Notes: a model not told the origin generated them from the letters alone. 64,000 bases of DNA from Streptomyces rhizoryzae (GCF_023155275.1 NZ_JALMUV010000035.1:1-64000), one strand, 5' to 3'. Shown: positions 43,638 through 52,508, counted from the first letter of the stretch. Translations and numbers: made by a program.

Positions 43638-44273
43638 ATGATGGGACACGCCGGAATGGCGGCCGCGGCCGTCCGCCACCTCCGCTCCACGGGCGCCCTC
43701 GCCGCGGCCGCGCCCCCGGCCGCCGGCACCCCCGCCGCCGGGGCACGCCCCTCGCTGCGCGCCGTCCGCGACGGCGAACGCGCCCCGCTGGACCCCGCGG
43801 AATTCCGCGCCGTGCTGGGCCACTTCGCCAGCGGCGTCACGATCATCACCGCGCCGGGCGGTCCGGCGGGCCCGGCCGGGTTCGCCTGCCAGTCCTTCGC
43901 CTCGCTCTCCCTCGACCCGCCCCTGGTGGTCTTCATGGCGGGCCGCACCTCGGCGACCTGGCCGCGGATCGCCCGGGCCGGCGTCTTCTGCGTCAACGTC
44001 CTGGGCGCCGGGCAGGCCGCGCTGTGCCGCGCCTTCGCGGTCAGCGGCGCCGACAAGTTCGCCGGCGTCCGGCACACCCCGGCGCCGGTCACCGGCTCCC
44101 CGCGGCTGGCGGACGTCCCCGCCTGGATCGACTGCGCCGTCCACGCCGTCCACACCGGCGGCGACCACCACATCGTCGTCGGCCGCGTCGAGGCCCTGGG
44201 CACCGACCCGGCCGCCGCGGCGCAGGGGCCGCTGCTCTTCCACCGGGGCGCGTTCGGCAGGTTCGAGGGCTGA
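43638..44273 (+). CDS. Flavin reductase (HsaB-like)
   Basis: A 211-residue protein whose first 45 residues are Ala/Pro-rich and the rest is a flavin-reductase split barrel. FRAVLGHFASGVTIITA, GFACQSFASLSLDPPLVVFM and FCVNVLGAGQ match the NAD(P)H:flavin oxidoreductases that supply reduced flavin to two-component monooxygenases, such as HsaB in cholesterol ring degradation. No matching oxygenase is in the window except possibly the LLM enzymes. The palindrome lies 13 bases before the ATG. A second ATG immediately follows the first. Confidence 0.86.
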   Translation: MMGHAGMAAAAVRHLRSTGALAAAAPPAAGTPAAGARPSLRAVRDGERAPLDPAEFRAVLGHFASGVTIITAPGGPAGPAGFACQSFASLSLDPPLVVFMAGRTSATWPRIARAGVFCVNVLGAGQAALCRAFAVSGADKFAGVRHTPAPVTGSPRLADVPAWIDCAVHAVHTGGDHHIVVGRVEALGTDPAAAAQGPLLFHRGAFGRFEG

Positions 44274-44277
44274 CCGC

Positions 44278-45645
44278 TCACCCCCGCCCGGCGGCGCCCC
44301 GGTCCCGCAGGACGAGCGCCATCAGCGCGGCCACCGCGCACAGCGCGCCGGAGGCGTACCAGACCGGGTCGTAGGTGCCGAACGCGTCCCGGGCCAGACC
44401 GCCGAGGAAGGCGATGAGGGCGGCGCCGACCTGGTGGGCGGCGAGCACCCAGCCGAAGACGATGGCGCTGTCGTCGCCGTAGTGGGCGCGGCACAGGGCC
44501 AGCGTCGGCGGGACGGTGGCCACCCAGTCCAGGCCGTAGAAGACGATGAAGAAGACCATCGGCGGGTGGACGGTGTCCGCCAGGAGCAGCGGCAGCACGA
44601 GCAGGGACAGGCCGCGCAGCCCGTAGTAGACGGCCAGCAGGCGGCGGGTGTTGAAGCGGTCGGTGAGCCAGCCGGACCCGATGGTGCCGGCGATGTCGAA
44701 CACCCCGATCACCGCGAGCAGGGAGGCGGCCGCGGTCATCGGCATGCCGTGGTCGTGCGCGGCGGGCACGAAGTGCGTCTTGACCAGGCCGTTCGTGGTG
44801 GCGCCGCAGATCGCGAAGGTGCCGGCCAGCAGCCAGAACGGCCCGGTGCGGGCCGCCGAGAGCAGCGCGCCCACGGCCCGCCGGGCGGCCCCGCGCTGCG
44901 GCGGCGGCTTGGGCACGAACTCCGCGGCACCGTACGGGGTGACCCCCACGTCCGCGGGGTGGTCGCGCAGCAGCAGCCAGACCAGCGGGACGACGGCGAG
45001 CGCGGCCAGCGCCACGGTGACCGCGGCCGGACGCCACCCGTACCGCTGGACGAGCAGCGACAGCAGCGGCAGGAAGACCAGCTGGCCGGAGGCGCCGGCC
45101 GCGGTGAGGATCCCGGTGACCAGGCCGCGGCGGGCGGTGAACCACCGGTGGGTGACGGTCGCCGCGAACGCCAGCGCCATCGACCCGCTGCCCAGGCCCA
45201 CCAGGACGCCCCACAGCAGCACCAGTTGCCAGCTCGCCGTCATGAAGACGGTCAGGCCCGCGCCGGCCGCGATCACGGTCAGCGCGGCGGCCACCACCCG
45301 GCGGATGCCGAAGCGGTCCATCAGGGCGGCGGCGAACGGCGCGGTCAGCCCGTAGAGCGCGAGGTTGACCGAGACCGCCAGCCCGATGGTCCCGCGCGAC
45401 CAGTGGAACTCCGCGTGCAGCGGATCGATCAGCAGCCCCGGGAGCGAGGCGAAGCCGGCCGCGCCGATCAGGGTCAGGAAGGTGACGGCGGCGACCGACC
45501 AGGCCCGGTGCGGCCGCCGGCGGGCGGCCCGCGGCCCGGCCGCTCGCTCGGCATCGGTACGTCTCGGCAGGTCAACGGGTGTACGGTTCACGCCCCCAGC
45601 TTCCGGGGGCCGGCCCACCGGAACGAGCGGCCGGAGGGACAGCAT
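44278..45645 (-). CDS. MFS transporter
   Basis: A 455-residue major-facilitator protein with 12 predicted helices and a central cytoplasmic loop (RDHPADVGVTPYG...). The GLLIDPLHAEFHWSRGTIG start of the barrel and LVGLGSGSMALAFAATVTHRW (first 20 residues shown) resemble the monocarboxylate/oxalate-formate type. It could import the acid substrate of the pathway. It lies 21 bases downstream of the alcohol dehydrogenase gene, so they form an operon. A GTG at 45591 is an alternative start; neither has a strong ribosome-binding site. Confidence 0.84.
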   Translation of the reverse strand: MLSLRPLVPVGRPPEAGGVNRTPVDLPRRTDAERAAGPRAARRRPHRAWSVAAVTFLTLIGAAGFASLPGLLIDPLHAEFHWSRGTIGLAVSVNLALYGLTAPFAAALMDRFGIRRVVAAALTVIAAGAGLTVFMTASWQLVLLWGVLVGLGSGSMALAFAATVTHRWFTARRGLVTGILTAAGASGQLVFLPLLSLLVQRYGWRPAAVTVALAALAVVPLVWLLLRDHPADVGVTPYGAAEFVPKPPPQRGAARRAVGALLSAARTGPFWLLAGTFAICGATTNGLVKTHFVPAAHDHGMPMTAAASLLAVIGVFDIAGTIGSGWLTDRFNTRRLLAVYYGLRGLSLLVLPLLLADTVHPPMVFFIVFYGLDWVATVPPTLALCRAHYGDDSAIVFGWVLAAHQVGAALIAFLGGLARDAFGTYDPVWYASGALCAVAALMALVLRDRGAAGRG

Positions 45646-45666
45646 TCGTCAGGATCGGGCCAGCGG

Positions 45667-46740
45667 TCACTCCCCGAACACCAGCACCGCCCGCGCCACC
45701 CGCCCGTGGTGCGCGTCGTCGGCCGCCGCGGCGAAGTCCTCGATCCGGTACGTCGCGGACACCAACTCGTCCAGCAACAGCCGCCCTTCGCGGTACAGCC
45801 GGGCGTACAGCGCGATGTCCCGCTGCGGCCGGGACGACCCGTAGCGGCAGCCGAGGATGGCCTTGTCCAGATACATCGACGAGACCAGGAAGGACGCCTC
45901 GGCGCCGGCCGGCGGGACGCCCAGCAGCACCGCCTGGCCGTGCCGGTCCAGCAGCTCGACCGCCTGCCGGATCAGCCGGGTGCTGCCCACGCACTCGAAG
46001 GCGTGGTCGGCGCCGGCCGGCAGGATCTCCTTCACCGCCTTGACGCCGTCCGGCACCGCCGAGGCGTCCACGAAGTGCGTCGCCCCGAACTGCCGGGCCA
46101 CCGCCTCCTTCGCCGGATTGGCGTCCACCGCCACGATCACCGACGCACCCGCGAGCCGCGCGCCCTGGAGGACGTTGAGGCCGATCCCGCCGGCCCCGAT
46201 CACCACCACCGAGTCCCCGCGGTCCACCCGCGCCCGGTTCAGCACCGCCCCCACCCCGGTCAGCACCCCGCACCCGATCAGCGCGGCCGAGGCCATCGGT
46301 ATCTCCTGGGGGATCTTGACCGCCTGGACCGCCTTGACGACGGTGCGTTCCGCGAACGCCGAGTTCGAGGCGAAGGCGAACAGCTCGGCACCGCCCCGCC
46401 GGAACGGCTTCGCCGGCATCCCGATCGCCTTGCGGCACATGGTCGGCCGCCCCCGGTCGCACTCCGCGCAGGCCCCGCAGTTCGCCAGCGTCGACAACGC
46501 AACATGGTCCCCGGGAACCACATGCGTCACCCCCGCCCCGACGGCCTCCACCACCCCCGCCCCCTCGTGCCCCAGCACCACCGGCACCGGAAACGGAATC
46601 GTCCCGTCGATCACCGACAGATCGCTGTGGCACAACCCGGCGGCCCGCACCCCCACCAGCACCTCCCCCGCCCCCGGCCCCCGCACCTCAAGGTCCCCGA
46701 CCACCCGCACCTGCTCCCCGTCGAAAACCACCCCACGCAT
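45667..46740 (-). CDS. Zinc-dependent alcohol dehydrogenase
   Basis: A 357-residue medium-chain dehydrogenase. Catalytic zinc ligands are in GLCHSD and GHEGAG; structural zinc cysteines in CGACAECDRGRPTMC; the cofactor site is VVVIGAGGIGLNVLQGARLA. It should interconvert an alcohol and aldehyde or ketone with NAD(H). It heads an ADH-MFS pair and lies 265 bases behind the SDR gene on the same strand. Expression from the palindrome promoter at 47943 is possible. Confidence 0.9.
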   Translation of the reverse strand: MRGVVFDGEQVRVVGDLEVRGPGAGEVLVGVRAAGLCHSDLSVIDGTIPFPVPVVLGHEGAGVVEAVGAGVTHVVPGDHVALSTLANCGACAECDRGRPTMCRKAIGMPAKPFRRGGAELFAFASNSAFAERTVVKAVQAVKIPQEIPMASAALIGCGVLTGVGAVLNRARVDRGDSVVVIGAGGIGLNVLQGARLAGASVIVAVDANPAKEAVARQFGATHFVDASAVPDGVKAVKEILPAGADHAFECVGSTRLIRQAVELLDRHGQAVLLGVPPAGAEASFLVSSMYLDKAILGCRYGSSRPQRDIALYARLYREGRLLLDELVSATYRIEDFAAAADDAHHGRVARAVLVFGE

Positions 46741-46879
46741 ATCCCACGCCCCTCACCGAAGCCGGAACCGAGACCGACCACCTGCACCGACCCACTCACA
46801 CGAGCCCGAACCCACCGATTTCCCACCCCCGACGGGAGGGGCGGGCCCGAAAGCCCCGCGCAGCGGAATCCCGGCCCCG

Positions 46880-47005
46880 CGCCGCAGGCGCAACAGAACA
46901 TCCCCACGGCGGGAAAGCCGACACCGTGGGGCGCCCCCGCAGCCGCGCCCCCCCGCCGCAGGCGCCACGAAACACCCTCACGGCCCGAAAGCCGACAATG
47001 TCCGG
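46880..47005. repeat. Imperfect ~50-bp direct repeat between ADH and SDR genes
   Basis: Two similar segments, 46880-46929 and 46954-47005, both begin CGCCGCAGGCGC and contain AAAGCCGACA; they match at most positions. The 265-bp gap contains no gene. The repeats may be transcript-end elements or decayed mobile-element ends. Confidence 0.5.
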
Positions 47006-47920
47006 CTAAACATTCGGCCGCTCCGCGGCCATCGCCGCCCGCGCCATCTCCCCCACCCGCTCCAGCAGCGGCATCGGATCGGTCCCGACCGCCCCCGCGA
47101 CCACCTCGGCGACCCGCTCCGGTGTCCACCGGCCGCCCTCGGCGTACGCGGACCGCAGCTCCCTGGGCTGCGCCCACACCGCGATCTTCGGTCCGGCCAC
47201 CGTGTAGACCTGCCCGGTGACGCCGTCGGCGCGGGCCCGTTCGCTCAGCAGGTAGACGACGAACGCCGCCACGTCCTCCGGGTCGCCGATCTCCTTGAGC
47301 TCCATCGGCACGTTGGCCGACATCCGGGTGCGGGCCACCGGGGCGACGGCGTTGGCGGTGACCCCGTATTTGTGCAGGCCCAGGGCGGCGCTGCGGACCA
47401 GGGAGATGATCCCGCCCTTGGCCGAGGCGTAGTTGGCCTGGGCGACGCTGCCCTGGTGGTTGCCGCTGGTGAAGCCGATGAGCGTGCCGGACTTCTGCCG
47501 GCGCATCACGGCCGCCGCGGCGCGGAACACCGTGAAGGTGCCCTTGAGGTGGGTGGCGACCACCGGGTCCCACTCCTCCTCGGTCATGTTGAAGAGCATC
47601 CGCTCGCGGAGGATCCCGGCGACGCACACCACGCCGTCGATCCGCCCGTACTCGGCGAGCGCGGTGTCCACCACCCGCTGGCCGCCGGCCATCGTGGAGA
47701 TGTCGTCGGCGACCGCGACGGCGGTACCGCCGGCCGCCGCGATCTCCGCGACGACCGCCTCGGCGACCTCGCTGGTGGGCGCGCCGCCTTGGAGGGAGAC
47801 GCCGTAGTCGTTGACCACCACCTCGGCGCCCTCGGCGGCCGCCGCCAGGGCGACGGCCCGTCCGATGCCGCGGCCGGCGCCGGTGACGGCGATCACCTTT
47901 CCGGCCAAGAAGTTCCCCAT
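47006..47920 (-). CDS. SDR-family dehydrogenase, 17beta-HSD4/MFE-2-like
   Basis: A 304-residue short-chain dehydrogenase. TGAGRGIGRAVAL binds the cofactor, NDYGVSLQGG is typical of the hydroxyacyl-CoA dehydrogenase branch (MFE-2/Hsd4), and SGNHQGSVAQANYASAKGG supplies Ser, Tyr and Lys. It would oxidise a 3-hydroxyacyl-CoA or steroid-like alcohol. It has a C-terminal extension of about 60 residues after the usual end. The palindrome at 47943 lies 22 bases upstream and is shared with the divergent cyclase gene. Confidence 0.87.
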   Translation of the reverse strand: MGNFLAGKVIAVTGAGRGIGRAVALAAAAEGAEVVVNDYGVSLQGGAPTSEVAEAVVAEIAAAGGTAVAVADDISTMAGGQRVVDTALAEYGRIDGVVCVAGILRERMLFNMTEEEWDPVVATHLKGTFTVFRAAAAVMRRQKSGTLIGFTSGNHQGSVAQANYASAKGGIISLVRSAALGLHKYGVTANAVAPVARTRMSANVPMELKEIGDPEDVAAFVVYLLSERARADGVTGQVYTVAGPKIAVWAQPRELRSAYAEGGRWTPERVAEVVAGAVGTDPMPLLERVGEMARAAMAAERPNV

Positions 47921-47942
47921 GCCGCGCCCCTTCCCACCATTT

Positions 47943-47957
47943 CTGACGGACCGTTAG
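47943..47957. promoter_or_regulatory. Regulon palindrome, site 13 (bidirectional)
   Basis: CTGACG-GAC-CGTTAG; one mismatch. It lies 22 bases before the SDR start and 52 before the cyclase start on the other strand. Confidence 0.7.
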
Positions 47958-48009
47958 ATTTTTGAGCAGAGGCGGTACGAGCACAAGCCCCCGGACGCCA
48001 AGGAGACCC

Positions 48010-48936
48010 ATGCCGCTGCCGCAGGAGTTCCACGACATCGCCCGGCGCGTGAACAACTGGGGCCGCTGGGGCCCGGACGACGAGATCGGCACGCTGAACC
48101 TGATCACCCCGGACGTGGTGCGGGCGGCGGCCGCGACCGTCCGCAGCGGCCGCCGGGTCCCGCTGGCGCTGCCGCTGCGGCGGGACGGGGTGCAGACCGG
48201 CATGATCCCCGGCCGGATCAACCCGCTGCACACCATGGTCGCCGTCAACCACGAGATCTTCGGCCCGGACACGGTCGCCACCTCCGACGACGCCGTCACG
48301 ATGGGCTTGCAGGCGGCCACCCACTGGGACGCGCTGCCGCACGTCTCGCACTCGGGGCTGCTCTACAACGGCCGCCCCGCCGACACCATCACCGCGCACC
48401 GCGGCGCCACCGCGCTGGGCATCGAGAAGGCCGCCCCGGTCGTCTCCCGCGGCGTCCTGCTGGACGTGGCCCGGGTGCACGGCACCGACCGGCTGCCGGG
48501 CGGGCACGCGGTCACCCCGGACGACCTCGCCGCCGCCGAGGAGCTGGCCGGGACCGCGGTCCGGTCCGGCGACATCGTCCTGGTCCGCACCGGGCAGCTG
48601 AGGCACTACCTGGCCGGCGACCGGGAGGCGTACGCGACGCCGTCCCCCGGCCTGTCGCTGCGCACCCCCGAGTGGTTCCACGCCCGCGGGGTCGCCGCGG
48701 TCGCCAACGACACCCTGACGTTCGAGGTCTTCCCGCCGGAGGTCGAGGGCCTGTGGCTGCCGGTGCACGCGCTGCACCTGGTGGAGATGGGCATGCTCCA
48801 GGGCCAGAACTGGAATCTGGAGGAGCTGTCGGAGGCGTGCGCCCAGGAGGGCCGCTACGCCTTCCTGCTGAGTGCGATGCCCGAGCCGTTCACCGGCGGC
48901 ACCGGCAGCCCGGTGGCCCCGGTGGCGGTGCTGTGA
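48010..48936 (+). CDS. Cyclase-family (kynurenine formamidase-like) hydrolase
   Basis: A 308-residue protein of the metal-dependent cyclase/formamidase family. The metal motif is seen as THWDALPHVSH, and VLLDVARVHG with GDIVLVRTGQ are conserved blocks. Relatives hydrolyse cyclic amides, lactones or formamides, and such genes occur in aromatic and steroid catabolic clusters. AGGAG lies at the right distance before the ATG. It shares a bidirectional promoter with the SDR gene. Confidence 0.85.
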   Translation: MPLPQEFHDIARRVNNWGRWGPDDEIGTLNLITPDVVRAAAATVRSGRRVPLALPLRRDGVQTGMIPGRINPLHTMVAVNHEIFGPDTVATSDDAVTMGLQAATHWDALPHVSHSGLLYNGRPADTITAHRGATALGIEKAAPVVSRGVLLDVARVHGTDRLPGGHAVTPDDLAAAEELAGTAVRSGDIVLVRTGQLRHYLAGDREAYATPSPGLSLRTPEWFHARGVAAVANDTLTFEVFPPEVEGLWLPVHALHLVEMGMLQGQNWNLEELSEACAQEGRYAFLLSAMPEPFTGGTGSPVAPVAVL

Positions 48937-49065
48937 CCCCGTGGCAGCCGGCCCCCGGCCGGGCGGGTGGCGGTGCCCGCGCTGCGCGCCCCGAGCACGG
49001 CACCGCGGTCCGCCACCCCCCTCCCGGCGTCCGCCGGCAGGCCCGACCAGGCCGCGATCCGCACT

Positions 49066-49087
49066 CGCCAAGGCCGCGACCTTGGCG
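49066..49087. terminator. Hairpin terminator
   Basis: CGCCAAGG and CCTTGGCG form a perfect 8-bp stem with a 6-base loop between the convergent cyclase and ATPase genes. Confidence 0.65.
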
Positions 49088-49188
49088 TCCCCTCGCGGCG
49101 CATCGCTTCCCCAAGAGTGATCACCGGACCACGCGGCGTCAACACCTGGTCCGGACTAATTCCGCGTCAGGCGAACCGATTCGTCGCC

Positions 49189-49674
49189 TTACGCCCGTTT
49201 TGTCGCTGCGACAGGAACGGGACGCAGCGGGTCGTAGGCGCCCGTATCGGCACCCGTGGTCAGCAGCAGCGGCTGCCCGCGGTCCACTTCGCACCAGATC
49301 CGCTTGCCGGTGCCCTCGCGCTGCCAGCCCCAGCGGTCGGCCAGGCCGTCGACCAGCTCCAGGCCGCGGCCGTTGGTGTCGTCGCCGTCCGCGTGCCGGG
49401 GCCGCGGCGGCCGGGCGCTGGTGTCCACCACCTCGACCCGTACGGTGCCCACCACGGCGCCGCTGCCGGAGAAGCACATCCGCAGCCGGGCCGTCGAGCC
49501 GGTGTGCACCACGGCGTTGGTGACCAGCTCGGAGATCAGCAGGATCAGCGTCTCGGCGAGCGGTTCGTCCGCCCCTATGCCCGACCCGGCGAGCCGCGAC
49601 CGGGCCCACCGCCGGGCCCGCCCCACTTCCGCGGGGTCGGGCCGCACTTCCAACTGCACCTGAAGCACCTGCAC
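49189..49674 (-). CDS. HATPase_c anti-sigma-factor-like regulatory protein
   Basis: A 161-residue GHKL-fold ATPase of the serine-kinase/anti-sigma type common in Streptomyces. The N-box is ISELVTNAVVHTG, and the G-box is GRGLELVDGLADRWG. There is no sensor or dimerisation domain, so it should act on an anti-anti-sigma or sigma partner not in the window. The start is a GTG. A palindrome GTATGC-N5-GCATAC lies about 140 bases upstream. Confidence 0.87.
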   Translation of the reverse strand: MQVLQVQLEVRPDPAEVGRARRWARSRLAGSGIGADEPLAETLILLISELVTNAVVHTGSTARLRMCFSGSGAVVGTVRVEVVDTSARPPRPRHADGDDTNGRGLELVDGLADRWGWQREGTGKRIWCEVDRGQPLLLTTGADTGAYDPLRPVPVAATKRA

Positions 49675-50155
49675 CGCTCACACCATCCGAACCGGCGGAA
49701 ACATCGCCTCGCGCCTCCACGGAGTCACGGTGCGTGACTCCGGCGCCCCACAGCATGATTGACGTTGCGTCACCACAACAACCGCTTCGGGCATATTCCA
49801 GCGCAAGGGAGTATGCGTGCGGCATACTGTGCGACGCCCGGTGCGGGGAGTCGAACACGGGGGGCCGGCCGGGCCCCGCCCGAGGCGAGCGGCGCGCAGT
49901 CCATGACCCGGAGCCGTCCTTCCGACGGCACCGCGACCCTTGCGCCACAGAACCACTCGCACCCCACGGAGCGTACCGGAGCACGGCCGCCACTCCCCCC
50001 TGTGACGAGTCACGCCCAGGACACAACCCGATATCGACCCTCCGTGACTGCTTATGCGTGAGGGATCCGACATTTCGCACACGGGGTGCCAGAGTCTGAC
50101 ATGGGCGGCGCACCCGCGACGCTGAGTGATCACCGGCGTGCGCGGGCGCACGCGG
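49675..50155. other. Intergenic region with GTATGC palindrome
   Basis: About 480 bases between the ATPase gene and the acyl-CoA dehydrogenase stop, with lower GC than the neighbours. GTATGC-GTGCG-GCATAC (49811-49827) is a perfect 6+6 inverted repeat and a likely operator for the leftward ATPase gene. Open frames on both strands lack good ribosome-binding sites, so none is called. Confidence 0.5.
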
Positions 50156-51127
50156 TCACCCCGCCAGCGCGTCCGCCAGGCGCTCCTCCGCCTCCCGCGC
50201 CCGGCACCACCGCTCCGCCCGCAGCCACGCCCGCTTCAGGTGCAGGTGGACCTCGGCCTCCCAGGTGAAGCCCATCCCGCCGTGCACCTGGAGGCAGTCC
50301 CGGGCGTTGCGCACCGCGGCCTCGTCGGCCAGCAGCTTGGCGCCGGCGATGTCGAGGGCGTCCCCGGTGACGGCCGCCGCGTAGACCGCCGCACGGGCCA
50401 GCTCGGCGCGCACCAGCATCCCGGCGCACAGGTGCTTGACCGCCTGGAAGGAGCCGATGGGCGCGCCGAACTGGGTGCGCTGCCGGGCGTACGCGACGGC
50501 TGCCTCCACCGTCCGGGCGGCGCTGCCGAGCTGCTCGGCGGCGGTCAGCAGGGCCGCCTCCCGGTACAGCCGGGGCACGTCGAGGGCGGGCAGCGGCGCG
50601 GTGCGCGGGTAGCCGGTGAGGCGGGCGAGCGGGGTGAGCGGGTCGACGGAGGCGAACGGGGCGCGGGTCACCGCACCGGGCGCGCACCGGTACGCCCCGG
50701 CCGCGCGCCCCGGCGCACCCCGGTCCAGGACCACCACCTCCGCGCAGGCGTCCGGGAATTCGCAGAGCACCGGGTCGGCCGCGCCGTCGCACAGGGCAGC
50801 CAGCCGCTCCCCGGTCGCCACCCCGTCCACCGCGCCGGCCAGCAGCTGCCCGGCCACCAGCGGCCCCGGCAGCAGCGCCCGCCCGGCCTCCTCGCACACC
50901 AGCACCGCCTCCGGCAGCCCCAGCCCGACGCCGCCCGCGGCCTCCGGCAGGCGCACCGCGAGGAACCCGGCGGCGGCCAGCTCCCGCCACAGCCCGCGGT
51001 CCGGCACCGGGGCGCCGACCGCGGCCCGCAGCCGCTCCGGGCCGAAGCGGCCGGTCAGCAGATCCCGGGCGCCGTCCCGCAACGCCGCCTGATCATCGGT
51101 CAGTTGGAAGTCCACCGGGCCGCTCAC
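50156..51127 (-). CDS. Acyl-CoA dehydrogenase, subunit 2 of a pair
   Basis: A 323-residue, short acyl-CoA dehydrogenase. VDFQLTDDQAALRDGARDLL starts the helical domain; YARQRTQFGAPIGSFQAVKH and LQVHGGMGFTWEAEVHLHLK are the conserved C-terminal blocks. The central FAD domain is reduced. Its GTG start overlaps the stop of the other dehydrogenase gene (GTGA). Tandem short ACADs of this kind form alpha2beta2 enzymes (ChsE-type) on steroid side-chain CoA esters in actinobacteria; the same assembly is inferred here. Confidence 0.87.
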   Translation of the reverse strand: MSGPVDFQLTDDQAALRDGARDLLTGRFGPERLRAAVGAPVPDRGLWRELAAAGFLAVRLPEAAGGVGLGLPEAVLVCEEAGRALLPGPLVAGQLLAGAVDGVATGERLAALCDGAADPVLCEFPDACAEVVVLDRGAPGRAAGAYRCAPGAVTRAPFASVDPLTPLARLTGYPRTAPLPALDVPRLYREAALLTAAEQLGSAARTVEAAVAYARQRTQFGAPIGSFQAVKHLCAGMLVRAELARAAVYAAAVTGDALDIAGAKLLADEAAVRNARDCLQVHGGMGFTWEAEVHLHLKRAWLRAERWCRAREAEERLADALAG

Positions 51128-52278
51128 CGCCCCTTCGGCAGGCCGAGGATCCGCTCGGCGACGATGTTCCGCTGGATCTGCGAGGTGCCCGCGGCGATGG
51201 TGTACGAGAGGGCGGAGAGCCGGTCGGCGACCCAGGGGTGGTCCGCGTCCAGCGCGTCCCCGCCCAGGACCTCGGCCGCGGCGTCGTAGAGCTCCTGGCG
51301 GGCGTGCGAGTAGCGCAGTTTGAAGACCGAGCCGCCGGCGCCCGGGACACCGCCGCTGCGCTGGGCCGCGCTGACGTTCCACTGGGTCAGCCGCCACAGC
51401 GCGGCGAACTCGGCGTTCAGCCGGCCCAGCCGGCGGCGCAGCACCGCGTCGTCCCAGCGCCCGTTGGCGCGCGCGGCGCGGGCGAGCCCTGCAAGCACCC
51501 GGCGGCAGGCCACCACCTCGCCGACGAAGGCGGTGCCGCGCTCGAAGGAGAGCGTCACCATCGTCACCCGCCAGCCGTCGTGCTCGGCGCCGACGCGGTG
51601 CGCGGCCGGGATCCGCACCTCGTCGAGGAAGACCTCGGCGAACTCGGCCGAGCCGGCCAGCGTGCGCAGCGGCCGGACGGTCACCCCGGGCGCGTCCATC
51701 GGCATCGCCAGCCAGCTGATGCCGCGGTGCCGGGGGGCGGCGGGGTCGGTGCGGACCAGCAGTTCGCACCAGTCGGCGACCTCGGCGTGCGAGGTCCAGA
51801 TCTTCGAGCCGGTCACCACGTAGTCGTCGCCGTCCCGGACGGCGCGGGTGCGCAGCGCGGCCAGGTCGGAACCGGCGTCCGGTTCGCTGAAGCCCTGGCA
51901 CCAGATCTCCTCGCCGCGCAGGATCGGCGGCAGCCAGCGGGCGCGCTGGGCGGCGGTGCCCTCGGCGGCGATGGTCGGCCCGGCGTGCAGCAGTCCGACG
52001 AAGTTGGCGCCGACGTACGGGGCACCGGCCCGCTCGGTCTCCTCCAGGAAGATCAGGTGCTGGGTCGGGGTGGCGCCCCGGCCGCCGGCCGCCACCGGCC
52101 AGTGCAGTCCGGCGTACCCGGCGTCGTACAGCATCCGCTGCCAGGCCGTGTCGTACGCCCGCCGGCCCGGCCAGTCGGTGGCGGCCGGTTTCGGCGGCAG
52201 CGCCGGCAGCACCTTGGCGAGCCAGGCCCGCAGCCCGGCCCGGAAGTCCTCCTCCTCCTCGGTGCAGGCGAGGTCCAT
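51124..52278 (-). CDS. Acyl-CoA dehydrogenase, subunit 1 of a pair
   Basis: A 384-residue protein with a full ACAD fold: GFSEPDAGSDLAALRTRA and KIWTSHAEVADWC contribute the FAD site, and AAGTSQIQRNIVAERILGLP the C-terminus. The classical catalytic Glu of medium-chain enzymes (YEGT before QIQR) is Ala here, so the base must come from elsewhere or from the paired subunit. It is translationally coupled to the partner at 50156. A 25-codon reading frame ends seven bases before its weak start, and the palindrome at 52402 lies upstream of both. Confidence 0.88.
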   Translation of the reverse strand: MDLACTEEEEDFRAGLRAWLAKVLPALPPKPAATDWPGRRAYDTAWQRMLYDAGYAGLHWPVAAGGRGATPTQHLIFLEETERAGAPYVGANFVGLLHAGPTIAAEGTAAQRARWLPPILRGEEIWCQGFSEPDAGSDLAALRTRAVRDGDDYVVTGSKIWTSHAEVADWCELLVRTDPAAPRHRGISWLAMPMDAPGVTVRPLRTLAGSAEFAEVFLDEVRIPAAHRVGAEHDGWRVTMVTLSFERGTAFVGEVVACRRVLAGLARAARANGRWDDAVLRRRLGRLNAEFAALWRLTQWNVSAAQRSGGVPGAGGSVFKLRYSHARQELYDAAAEVLGGDALDADHPWVADRLSALSYTIAAGTSQIQRNIVAERILGLPKGR

Positions 52279-52285
52279 CCCGGGC

Positions 52286-52363
52286 CTACGCGTCCCGGCG
52301 CGCGGGCCGGGCCGCGCGGCCGTCGGTGCCGGTGGTGCGCGGCAGCGCCCCAGGATCCGCCAT
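52286..52363 (-). CDS. Possible 25-aa leader peptide before the ACAD operon
   Basis: An ATG with an excellent GAGGGG site five bases upstream opens a 25-residue frame (MADPGALPRTTGTDG..., Arg-rich end) that stops seven bases before the acyl-CoA dehydrogenase ATG, which itself has only a weak ribosome-binding site. This arrangement would let ribosomes finishing the peptide start the enzyme. It could instead be chance. Confidence 0.4.
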   Translation of the reverse strand: MADPGALPRTTGTDGRAARPARRDA

Positions 52364-52401
52364 GGTGTCCCCTCGCCCCGTCCCGCTCGCCACGACCATA
52401 T

Positions 52402-52416
52402 CTGATGGTCCGTCAG
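52402..52416. promoter_or_regulatory. Regulon palindrome, site 14
   Basis: CTGATG-GTC-CGTCAG; one mismatch. It lies 38 bases before the small leader frame of the acyl-CoA dehydrogenase operon. Confidence 0.68.
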
Positions 52417-52493
52417 TTCCTGGGCTCCAGGCTAGCCCCGACCCCCTGGACCGGCAAGGCGTTCCCCTCTAACCTCCGGCAGCGGCAGCTGAA

Positions 52494-52508
52494 CTGACGT
52501 CGCGTCAG
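52494..52508. promoter_or_regulatory. Regulon palindrome, site 15
   Basis: CTGACG-TCG-CGTCAG, perfect half-sites, 20 bases before the CoA ligase start. Confidence 0.75.

Noticed and set aside
49678-50151. Leftward 157-codon and rightward 121-codon frames
   Set aside because: Neither has family-like sequence or a good ribosome-binding site; the region has promoter-like, lower-GC composition.
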